13,671 bases of DNA from Bacteroidales bacterium. Lineage in GTDB: Bacteria; Bacteroidota; Bacteroidia; Bacteroidales; VadinHA17. This document shows positions 6,832 to 13,671 of this stretch, in pieces; the first letter of the stretch is position 1, and every line of letters starts with the position of its first letter. The stretch lies in NCBI GenBank assembly GCA_003157055.1, contig PMIG01000108.1:1-13671 (forward strand), in the 5' to 3' direction. The position numbers and the translations under genes are program-made. A model generated the notes under the pieces. It ran no database searches. It was not told the origin of the DNA and worked only from the letters and a program-made list of their open reading frames with translations.

Positions 6832-9516
6832 GTGGGGAAGAAAATCATCTGGTTCCTAATAGCTGTCCTGGTTGTTATCCTTGCACTCCTGGGGTATTTT
6901 CTCAGACAGGACAGGACAAATCTTCTTACCGATCCCTGGAAGGCGATCCCGGCCGATGCGGCTGTTGTGATTGAAACGGCCGACCTGCAGAGCTTCATCG
7001 GTTCCATTTCGTCGAGCAAGGGTATCTTTGGCGAGATAGCCAAAGTGAAGGAATTCGGGGATTTCAATGCGAAGATTAAATTCCTCTCAGGCCAGCTCGG
7101 CAAGCCTGGTTATAAAAAGCTTTTGACCGGGAACAGTGCTATAATCTCATTTCATCCTTCCATGGGAGGGAAGCTCCGGCCTCTTCTTTCGATGGCAATC
7201 CCCGGTGACATAAAGAGCAAACAGGTCAGGGATATGCTCAGATCGTCGGGAATAATGGCTATTGGTGAACAGCCTTTTCACGGGAACACTCTGTTATTCC
7301 TGCCCTTTGCTGCCGGCGACCGCAAGGATACCGTATGGGTCTCGGGCGTTCCCGGATTGTTATTTTGCTCCTCTTCCGAAGCTGTGATAAAAAAAGCTAT
7401 ACTGCAATCCGGTGCAGAGAACGACATAAGAAACATTCCCGGCTTTACGAAGGTGCTTCAGGCTTCGGGCAAGAACGAAGACAGGATCTTTGTCGTTTTC
7501 GGTAACCTGAAGAGCTTGCTGCAGCCCCTTTTCACCCGGGAATCGGGCTACGTGGCCGATAAAATCATTAAGCTTGCTGAATGCGCCGAAGGTGATATAT
7601 ATATAAATGAGAACGGCATAGTGCTGACCGGCTATACCGAAGCAACGAGCCCCGGAGAATCCCTTTATAAGCTTAAGGCAGGAACTCCCGGGCTGCTTAA
7701 GACATACAAGATCCTTCCCGCGGCAACCGTTTTTTTCGAAACGATCCTGTTGAGTAACATAAAGACGGAGGCTAAAAGCGCAGCGTCTCCGACAAAGGCT
7801 TCGGAGCTGGCAGATAAGCTTCGCGAATTTACCGGCGACGAAATTACGAAGGCCTATATCGATATTAAGGATCAGCCGGTCAGAAATAATTCCCTCGTCA
7901 TTTACAGGCTGAAGAACAGGGTCAGTGCAGAGAAAGTATTTCTCGACGAGTTTGGCCCCGGTATCACCAGGGATAATGTTATTTTCTTCACACCCGATGA
8001 TGTCGTTAAAGTGCCGGTATATGCTACCCCGTACAGCGGCTTCGCGTCAGAGATCATGCCCGGATTTGCGCCCGGTTTCGACGATTCTTACTTCACCTTC
8101 TACGATAATTATCTTATAACCGGAAGCTCCTATGCCACCGTCTCCAGGCTGCTTTATGACAACCTTCTTAACAAGACCCTTGCCAATGATCTTACATACA
8201 GGGATTTTGAGAGCACCCTTCCGAGCATTGCCGGCTACTTCTTCTATTGCGTTCCCTCGCGCATAATTGAATATCTTGCAGGCACCTTTAACGAAGACAT
8301 TATAAACAGTCTCCGCTCCAATAAAGCATCTCTCGCGAAGATCCAGGCTATTGGGTACCGGCTCACCTCGAGCAATAATATGCTTTATAACAGCCTGTCG
8401 GTAAAGTTCAAGGAGGAAGCCAGGGAAGAATCAAATACTGAATGGGAGACTCTGCTCGACACCGTTGCGGCGATCAAGCCCTTTTTCTTCACAAACCATA
8501 CTACAGGAGCCAAGGAGATATTTATCCAGGATCTGAATAACAATGCTTACCTGGTGAATGCTGCAGGAAGGGTTCTCTGGAAGGTTCCTCTCCGGGAACG
8601 CATTACCGGCACTGTGTACATGATTGATTTTTACAGGAACGGGAAATACCAGATCCTCTTTTCCGGGAAGAACTATCTGCATCTTCTCGACAGGAACGGC
8701 AACTATGTCGAAAGATACCCGGTGAAGCTGAGGTCGCCGGCAACAAATTCACTTGCACTCTTCGATTATGACAATGACCGTAATTACAGGCTGCTGATCG
8801 CGGGTGAGGATAAAATGGTATATGCCTACGATAAGAACGGCAATACTGTAAAGGGGTGGTCGCCATTCCGTACAAACGGAACTGTAACTTCCGAAATATC
8901 CTGGTTCGGCGTTTCGGGAAAGGATTATATTATTGTTTCAGATGAGCTGTCGCTCTATTTCCTCGACCGGCAGGGAAATAAAAGGGTCACACTTAAAGAA
9001 CCTGTGACCAGGGCTGCGAAATCTGCATTAAGGTTCATCCCGGGCAGGGAGCCTTCTGTTATATGCTCATCGCCCGACGGGACCGTACAGCAAATCTATT
9101 TTGACGGCAGTGTGAAAAAGTTCGATATTATAAAGCTTTCAGGTGACCATTCATTCGATATTTTTGACGTAAATGGCGATGGTTTTGGTGAATATGTTTT
9201 TATAGACGCAGGGATGTTGTATCTTTATAATCACGATAAGACTGCGGTGTTTACGAGGGACTTTGGTTCAAAGAACCTTGGAGGACCTATAAGTTTTGTT
9301 TTTTCAGCCACTGACAGGAAAATAGGGGTCTTTGATATTGACAAGAATCTTATTTACCTTATTAACGGAGAGGGTGTTACTATGAATGGCTTTCCGCTTA
9401 GAGGAGCCTCAATGTTCTCAATAGGGAAATTGTCGGACAGCAGCGGCTGGCACCTGATTGTCGGCGGCACAGACAGATTCCTTTATAATTATAAATTAAA
9501 TACAGAAGTAAACTGA
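6832..9516 (+). CDS. Membrane-anchored protein with DUF3352-like N-terminal half and C-terminal beta-propeller
   Basis: This 894-residue protein starts at a GTG. An in-frame stop lies 12 bases upstream of the GTG and there is no ATG between, so the start is well constrained. Residues about 5-25 form a signal anchor or uncleaved signal, placing the rest in the periplasm. The region 37-540 begins IPADAAVVIETADL (39-52), and a similar motif, ILPAATVFFETILL, recurs at 294-307. This suggests an internal duplication of the kind seen in DUF3352-type proteins (tentative). Residues about 545-894 contain a repeat, roughly aromatic-x-x-Asp-x-x-Gly, at about 573, 617, 664, 709, 756, 797, 842 and 885, spaced 41-47 residues apart, plus calcium-loop-like DYDND (645-649) and DVNGDG (779-784). 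This indicates a seven- or eight-bladed PQQ/FG-GAP-like propeller. It is the first gene of a four-gene run. The specific function is unknown. Confidence 0.85.
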   Translation: MGKKIIWFLIAVLVVILALLGYFLRQDRTNLLTDPWKAIPADAAVVIETADLQSFIGSISSSKGIFGEIAKVKEFGDFNAKIKFLSGQLGKPGYKKLLTGNSAIISFHPSMGGKLRPLLSMAIPGDIKSKQVRDMLRSSGIMAIGEQPFHGNTLLFLPFAAGDRKDTVWVSGVPGLLFCSSSEAVIKKAILQSGAENDIRNIPGFTKVLQASGKNEDRIFVVFGNLKSLLQPLFTRESGYVADKIIKLAECAEGDIYINENGIVLTGYTEATSPGESLYKLKAGTPGLLKTYKILPAATVFFETILLSNIKTEAKSAASPTKASELADKLREFTGDEITKAYIDIKDQPVRNNSLVIYRLKNRVSAEKVFLDEFGPGITRDNVIFFTPDDVVKVPVYATPYSGFASEIMPGFAPGFDDSYFTFYDNYLITGSSYATVSRLLYDNLLNKTLANDLTYRDFESTLPSIAGYFFYCVPSRIIEYLAGTFNEDIINSLRSNKASLAKIQAIGYRLTSSNNMLYNSLSVKFKEEAREESNTEWETLLDTVAAIKPFFFTNHTTGAKEIFIQDLNNNAYLVNAAGRVLWKVPLRERITGTVYMIDFYRNGKYQILFSGKNYLHLLDRNGNYVERYPVKLRSPATNSLALFDYDNDRNYRLLIAGEDKMVYAYDKNGNTVKGWSPFRTNGTVTSEISWFGVSGKDYIIVSDELSLYFLDRQGNKRVTLKEPVTRAAKSALRFIPGREPSVICSSPDGTVQQIYFDGSVKKFDIIKLSGDHSFDIFDVNGDGFGEYVFIDAGMLYLYNHDKTAVFTRDFGSKNLGGPISFVFSATDRKIGVFDIDKNLIYLINGEGVTMNGFPLRGASMFSIGKLSDSSGWHLIVGGTDRFLYNYKLNTEVN

Positions 9517-9522
9517 TTCGGT

Positions 9523-11526
9523 ATGTTCAGGAAATCATTTGTTTTAATTGCATTAATTGGAATCATTGCTGCGGCAGGGTGTGTTAAAAATACATACGAC
9601 ATGACAACGCTTTCAAAATGGGGTCACCTGTCGCCGACATTAGGCGTTTCAGCAGCATACGGCGACATCAAGCTCAGCGACATTCTCAAGGCGAACGATA
9701 CTGTCGTCTTCGGAAGCGATAATTTCGTCAAGCTGGTCTTTAAAAAAGACACATTAGCCTATTTCAAGATGTCGGACTATTACGATCTCAACAATATGGT
9801 CTCATATTCCCATTCATACCCTATCGGAGAGCTTTCCATCGATCCATTCAACGGATCTGTATTCCCCCTGACCACTACGGGTGAATTGCCTTTCCCGGTT
9901 TTCTCAAATTTTGAAAATGCCACTCTGAGCCAGGGAGTTCTTGACATCACGGTCAGGAATAACAGTGCCGTGGTGATTAATACTATTACTATAAACATTT
10001 ACAATACTTCTCCTCATCAGCAGCTTGGAGCTCCGGCAGTAATAAGTGCAATAAATCCGGGGCAGATCGGAACTGCTTCGATAAACCTTGCAGACCTCAC
10101 TATTATAAGGAACTCGACCTCGGCAGGTTTTGATATCAATGCACCTGGAATTGTTCTGAACGGATCAAACCTCGAGATAGCTATGGCCGCCAGGGATATG
10201 AAGGTCAAATCGGGAAGGATCATTGTGCCATCACAATCATTGACTTCTTTTAATACAAATGATACCATTCCTTTTGATCCGGGCACAGGAGTGGAAGTCA
10301 GCTATATTAAAATGACATCCGGCAATATTTCATATTCAATACAATCAGGTACCCCGCTGAAATCAACTGTGTCGCTTACCCTTCCTTCGACCCTGAGAAG
10401 CGGTATACCGATCTCGGAGTCTTTTACAGTCAACCCCAACACGACTACGACCGGTAATATTTCGGTTAATAGTTCGACTGTGGACCTCGGCACAAAGACT
10501 TCACAGCCGTATAACCTGTTACCCATTGTCAGTACAATAACAGTCAGCTCGCAGGGGGCCATTGTCACATTCAGCAGTACCGATCCGGTGAAGATTGCCC
10601 TCTCTTTTCTTAATCCCGACTTCGATTATGTAAAGGGATATTTTGGTCAGCAGACTGAGACAATCAAGAAAGACACTCTTGACCTGGACATAAAGAATTT
10701 TATGGATCATATTACAGGAAGCTTCCTGGTTTCGGACCCTTCGATCAATATAAATTATACAAACTCGTTTGCCATTCCTGTTCAGATTACCCTGAATGCT
10801 GCCGGGTACAGGAAAAGCGATATAGTACAGCTTGGGCTTGCCCCTGTAACGCTGAGCTATCCTGCAGCTCCGGCTGAAAGAATAAAGAATGATGTATTTT
10901 CGGTAAATAAAAATAATTCCCAGCTTCCGCAGCTTATTTCAATGCCGCCGGAAAGAATAATTTACTCTGGCGACGCGAAAATGAATCCATTGGGAAACAC
11001 CGGCTCCAGGGATAATTACCTTTTCGGCGACAGCTATTTCTTTGCAAGCATGGAAATTGAAGTTCCCCTGGAGTTCAGGCTGAACAACCTGCAATTTGCC
11101 GATACGGTTAAGAATTTCATGAAGGATAAAACTACCGGCAACAGCCCCATAAAAGCTGAAGACTTTGATTTCCTTCGCGTGGATATCACTGCCGACAACG
11201 GATTTCCTCTCGGCGTTTCGTTAAAGCTGGTACTCTACGATTCGGCTACTCATGTCAACAAATGCACCATCGATGCCACCGATGTGCTTAAAGCTGCACC
11301 TGTCGATGCAAATGGAAAAGTTACAGCTCCTCTCAGCACTGCCACAAGCATAACCATAGCGCGTGACTTCTGGAATTCGATCAATACCGCAGACAAAATC
11401 ATCTTCGTTTTTTCAATGAATACGACAGACAGCGGGTCAAAAGACGTAAAGATCTATTCAGACTATAAGATTAATTTCAAAGCGGCCCTGGTTTTAAAGC
11501 CAGATATAAAGTTCAATTTGAAGTAA
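9523..11526 (+). CDS. Large lipoprotein of unknown function, beta-rich
   Basis: This 667-residue protein has a clear lipoprotein signal (MFRKS, hydrophobic core, lipobox AAAGC with lipidated Cys20). The mature protein is almost entirely alternating beta-strand sequence rich in Ser, Thr, Asn and Ile, with few charged helices, which suggests several stacked beta-sandwich modules. One stretch around 425-440 (NYTNSFAIPVQITLNAAGY) resembles the start of small Ig/LEA14-like sandwiches, but I cannot assign a family. It starts 6 bases after the propeller gene and ends 13 bases before the predicted outer-membrane barrel gene, so the three are almost certainly co-transcribed. It could be the periplasmic or surface lipoprotein partner of the barrel. 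No catalytic motif is evident. Confidence 0.85.
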   Translation: MFRKSFVLIALIGIIAAAGCVKNTYDMTTLSKWGHLSPTLGVSAAYGDIKLSDILKANDTVVFGSDNFVKLVFKKDTLAYFKMSDYYDLNNMVSYSHSYPIGELSIDPFNGSVFPLTTTGELPFPVFSNFENATLSQGVLDITVRNNSAVVINTITINIYNTSPHQQLGAPAVISAINPGQIGTASINLADLTIIRNSTSAGFDINAPGIVLNGSNLEIAMAARDMKVKSGRIIVPSQSLTSFNTNDTIPFDPGTGVEVSYIKMTSGNISYSIQSGTPLKSTVSLTLPSTLRSGIPISESFTVNPNTTTTGNISVNSSTVDLGTKTSQPYNLLPIVSTITVSSQGAIVTFSSTDPVKIALSFLNPDFDYVKGYFGQQTETIKKDTLDLDIKNFMDHITGSFLVSDPSININYTNSFAIPVQITLNAAGYRKSDIVQLGLAPVTLSYPAAPAERIKNDVFSVNKNNSQLPQLISMPPERIIYSGDAKMNPLGNTGSRDNYLFGDSYFFASMEIEVPLEFRLNNLQFADTVKNFMKDKTTGNSPIKAEDFDFLRVDITADNGFPLGVSLKLVLYDSATHVNKCTIDATDVLKAAPVDANGKVTAPLSTATSITIARDFWNSINTADKIIFVFSMNTTDSGSKDVKIYSDYKINFKAALVLKPDIKFNLK

Positions 11527-11539
11527 CCTGTAAAACAAG

Positions 11540-13021
11540 ATGTTTATGATCAGGAAAATCAAATATATCCTTGCCCTGCTTCCGGTGCTGATTACATTGA
11601 ATTCGTCGGCCCAGAACAGCCAGGTTCTTTATTATATGAATCTGCCGGAAAGGCATCTTCTGAACCCGGCACTGACTCCTTCAAATTCTGTGTATATAGG
11701 TTTGCCGGTACTATCGGGAATAAACCTGAATGTCAATAATAACTTTTTCAATTTTTCCGATGTGTTTATCAAGGGGGTAGTTGCCGATTCACTGGTAACC
11801 TTTCTTCACCCGAATTATGATCCTTCAAAGTTCCTGGCTAAGATCAAGGATATAAACTCTATCGAGCCTGAAGTACAGCTTCAGCTCTTCAGCCTTGGTT
11901 TCAGGGCAGGGAGGGACCTCTATATTTACTTTGATGTAAATGAAAGAGTGGAAGCGAACGTAGCATTGCCCGGAGATATCTTCAGGCTTGCCCTGGCAGG
12001 AAATGAACAGTTTGTGGGAAGCACAATTGATCTTTCATCATTGAGAGGCGACCTTATGAGCTACACAGAGATCGGACTCGGATTCTCGAAAAATTTCACC
12101 AGCAAACTGCGACTGGGCATAAGGCCGAAGATGCTCCTGGGCATAGCTGATGCTTCGATAGAAAACAATTCACTCGGCATTACAGTAAACAACGACTATA
12201 CACATACTCTTAATGCCGACATGATCGTTAATTTCAGCGCACCACTGACCGTATATACCAGCGGTCAGAACAGCTTCGACAGCATTAAATTTGACAATTC
12301 AAGGTTTAATTCAGGGAAAGACATTTTGAATTACTTGCTGAGTACAAAGAATATTGGTTTCGGAGTCGATATAGGAGGCGAATACAGCTTTTCAGAAAAG
12401 CTGAAGATATCGGCAGCAGTTACCGACATAGGGTACATCAAATGGGGAAGAGACATTTCTAACCTTAAGGCTAAAAGCACGTTTACCTTTAGCGGTGTTA
12501 ACCTGCTCGATGTTTACAACGGCACGATGACGTTTGATTCCCTTGGCAAGGAAATGCTCGATTCACTTAAAAAATCCTTCTACCTTACCAATAAGGCAAC
12601 TCCATTTACAACTACTCTTCCCATTGGAGTTACCCTGGGCGGGTCATATAATCTTACAAAAAGCTTATCAGTGGGATTATTGTCCTATACAAAATTCATC
12701 GGGAAACAATACAAGGAGGCGCTCACCCTTTCAGCCAATGTCAATTTCGGGAATGCTTTTTCGACAACTCTGGCATATACTGCAATGAACAGCCGCTACG
12801 ATAATTTAGGCTTTGGAATGTCATTCAGAACCGGCTGGCTCCAGTTTTATATGCTTGCCGACAGGATACCGGTAACATGGAACAAAATAAAAATTGACAG
12901 CAAGACTACAATACCTCTTCCTGAAAGCTGGAATACAGTTCAGGCCAGACTTGGAATGAATCTTTGCTTCGGCAACAAGCTAAAAAAGAAGAACGACAAG
13001 CCGATGATTATAATTCAATAA
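11540..13021 (+). CDS. DUF5723-like predicted outer-membrane beta-barrel protein
   Basis: This 493-residue protein has a cleavable signal peptide, probably cut after Ala24 (SSA before QNS). The mature N-terminus, VLYYMNLPERHLLNPA (about 29-44), followed by VYIGLPVLSGINLNVNN, is the characteristic opening of the Bacteroidota DUF5723 family as I recall it. The rest alternates hydrophobic and polar residues in strands ending in aromatic residues, as in membrane barrels such as PorV/FadL-like proteins. Glycine-rich strand-turn motifs recur (GLGFSKNF, GFGVDIGGEYSF, LGFGMSF). A second Met lies two codons into the frame (11546), so the start is uncertain by two residues. It is the third gene of the envelope operon, directly after the large lipoprotein. 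The barrel assignment is inferred from sequence pattern, and the transported or bound partner is unknown. Confidence 0.8.
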   Translation: MFMIRKIKYILALLPVLITLNSSAQNSQVLYYMNLPERHLLNPALTPSNSVYIGLPVLSGINLNVNNNFFNFSDVFIKGVVADSLVTFLHPNYDPSKFLAKIKDINSIEPEVQLQLFSLGFRAGRDLYIYFDVNERVEANVALPGDIFRLALAGNEQFVGSTIDLSSLRGDLMSYTEIGLGFSKNFTSKLRLGIRPKMLLGIADASIENNSLGITVNNDYTHTLNADMIVNFSAPLTVYTSGQNSFDSIKFDNSRFNSGKDILNYLLSTKNIGFGVDIGGEYSFSEKLKISAAVTDIGYIKWGRDISNLKAKSTFTFSGVNLLDVYNGTMTFDSLGKEMLDSLKKSFYLTNKATPFTTTLPIGVTLGGSYNLTKSLSVGLLSYTKFIGKQYKEALTLSANVNFGNAFSTTLAYTAMNSRYDNLGFGMSFRTGWLQFYMLADRIPVTWNKIKIDSKTTIPLPESWNTVQARLGMNLCFGNKLKKKNDKPMIIIQ

Positions 13022-13035
13022 AAGCTTGCTGAGAG

Positions 13036-13215
13036 ATGATCCTTCTTCTTCGCGTATTACTAATAGGGCTGATATTTTACCTGATCGTCAGGTCCTTCTC
13101 CCAGTATGCCGGTAGCAGGGATAAATCTGCCGGCAGCCACGAACAGGCTAAAAATGGCAGGCATATATCAAAGAAAACGGGTGAGTACATTGATTACGAG
13201 GAGACGGATAATTGA
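13036..13215 (+). CDS. Small DUF4834-like membrane protein
   Basis: This 59-residue frame runs from ATG 13036 to TGA 13215. Residues 2-18 (ILLLRVLLIGLIFYLIV) form one membrane helix. It is followed by a basic, polar tail ending GEYIDYEETDN. A short N-terminal helix, a charged linker and a terminal GEY(V/I)D(F/Y)EE box is the layout of the Bacteroidota DUF4834 family. It starts 14 bases after the barrel gene and is in line with it, so it is probably the last gene of the four-gene operon. The function is unknown. Its size and lack of a cleavage site suggest a small inner-membrane accessory protein. Confidence 0.7.
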   Translation: MILLLRVLLIGLIFYLIVRSFSQYAGSRDKSAGSHEQAKNGRHISKKTGEYIDYEETDN

Positions 13216-13223
13216 ACGGAAGT

Positions 13224-13364
13224 TTATTTATATTCCCTCGTTTTGAGCATTCTTGCCAGGGAGTTTGCAAATATATAATCATTTAATGCTTCATTATCGG
13301 AATGAAGTATCTCATTTTTGAGGATCAGGAAATATCGCCCGAATAGTGAAAGAAACTTAATCAT
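13224..13364 (-). CDS. Possible 46-residue protein, unknown
   Basis: A minus-strand frame from ATG (13362-13364) to TAA (13224-13226) encodes 46 residues beginning MIKFLSLFGRYFLIL and ending KTREYK. The sequence has a believable amphipathic or hydrophobic start and a mixed, protein-like tail. It ends 8 bases from the stop of the DUF4834-like gene, so the two converge. The opening recalls the first residues of MlaE-type permeases in Bacteroidota, but the frame stops far short of that family, so it could be a remnant, a genuine small protein or chance. No strong promoter was seen. Confidence 0.35.
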   Translation of the reverse strand: MIKFLSLFGRYFLILKNEILHSDNEALNDYIFANSLARMLKTREYK

Positions 13365-13419
13365 GACTTTCGTTAAAAGAGGTTTAAATTACAATCATTT
13401 ACTGTATTTCACCCGGACA

Positions 13420-13456
13420 GGTTTTAAAACCCTTAGGATAATTAATTATATATTTG
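13420..13456 (+). promoter_or_regulatory. Promoter and palindromic operator-like site before the mannose-1-phosphate guanylyltransferase gene
   Basis: TATATTTG at 13449-13456 is an exact TAnnTTTG -7 match, 30 bases before the ATG. At the expected -33 position sits a perfect 12-bp palindrome, GGTTTTAAAACC (13420-13431), whose TTTT could stand in for TTTG. A bound regulator there would directly affect polymerase. Only the motif is seen, and binding is inference. Confidence 0.45.
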
Positions 13457-13486
13457 CATCACATGTTAAGTTATAATTAATCAATT

Positions 13487-13671
13487 ATGGATAACAGATA
13501 TGTAATTATTATGGCCGGTGGAGTGGGAAGCAGGTTCTGGCCACTGAGCCGCAGGGGAAAGCCCAAGCAGTTTCTTGATATTCTTGGCACAGGCGAAACT
13601 CTCCTTCAGCAAACATTAAGAAGGTTTAAATCTGTTGTTCCCGAAAAAAACATTTTTGTTGTTACAAGTGC
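13487..13671 (+). CDS. manC: Mannose-1-phosphate guanylyltransferase, N-terminal part (cut by right edge)
   Basis: The enzyme makes GDP-mannose from mannose-1-phosphate and GTP, feeding cell-envelope polysaccharide, lipopolysaccharide or fucose synthesis. The first 61 residues are visible. They hold the nucleotidyltransferase signature GGVGSRFWPLSR (11-22) followed by KPKQFLDI (25-32), which is specific for the mannose-1-phosphate guanylyltransferase branch. The next part (TLLQQTLRRF, then FVVTS) fits the same Rossmann-like fold. The ATG at 13487 is preceded by an AT-rich leader and a TAnnTTTG promoter element. Whether a C-terminal phosphomannose isomerase domain is fused (ManC bifunctional form) cannot be seen. 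Most Bacteroidota versions are the shorter single-domain form. Confidence 0.92.
   Translation, partial: MDNRYVIIMAGGVGSRFWPLSRRGKPKQFLDILGTGETLLQQTLRRFKSVVPEKNIFVVTS

Noticed and set aside
1..13671. CRISPR arrays, rRNA, tRNA, transposases or integrases
   Set aside because: No spaced repeats with equal spacers, no conserved RNA segments and no recombinase motifs were seen on either strand.

Overview
The window looks like chromosomal DNA of a member of the Bacteroidota, probably a Bacteroidales/Marinilabiliales-type organism (inferred, not proven). The main evidence is protein content typical of that phylum: a FISUMP-domain lipoprotein, a DUF5723-like outer-membrane barrel, a DUF4834-like small protein, and a HlyD partner and C39 exporter of the form common in that group. 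In addition, several promoter-like sites match the TAnnTTTG -7 element of Bacteroidota, start codons mostly lack Shine-Dalgarno sequences, and there are many lipoproteins.

Left part (1-3377, minus strand): a peptide-export operon. A HlyD-type membrane fusion protein overlaps by 4 bp (ATGA) an ABC transporter that carries an intact N-terminal C39 leader-peptidase domain. Twelve bases further on, another minus-strand gene starts and runs off the left edge. Together these would take a double-glycine-type precursor peptide, cut its leader and export it. No precursor gene is visible in the window, so the cargo is unknown.

Middle part (3500-5500): two lipoprotein genes face each other. One (+) encodes a small lipocalin-like lipoprotein. 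The other (-) encodes a lipoprotein with one Ig/fibronectin-like repeat followed by a FISUMP domain. A hairpin suited to bidirectional termination lies between them. Upstream of the next gene is a block of nearly five 8-bp tandem repeats directly before a clear TAnnTTTG promoter element.

Right part (5513-13215, plus strand): trpS (tryptophanyl-tRNA synthetase) stands alone. It is followed by a 329-bp gap holding a terminator-like hairpin oriented for the minus strand and two C/G-rich palindromic hairpins. Then comes a tight four-gene run with gaps of 6, 13 and 14 bp: a membrane-anchored protein with a C-terminal beta-propeller of regularly spaced repeats, a 667-residue lipoprotein, a DUF5723-like predicted outer-membrane barrel, and a 59-residue DUF4834-like membrane peptide. 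Their targeting (inner membrane with periplasmic propeller, lipid-anchored, outer-membrane barrel) suggests one envelope-spanning assembly of unknown function. This is the best candidate in the window for an undescribed system.

Right edge: a possible 46-residue minus-strand gene, then the start of a mannose-1-phosphate guanylyltransferase gene behind another TAnnTTTG promoter and a perfect 12-bp palindrome. By eye, the export genes at the left are more AT-rich than trpS and the propeller gene.
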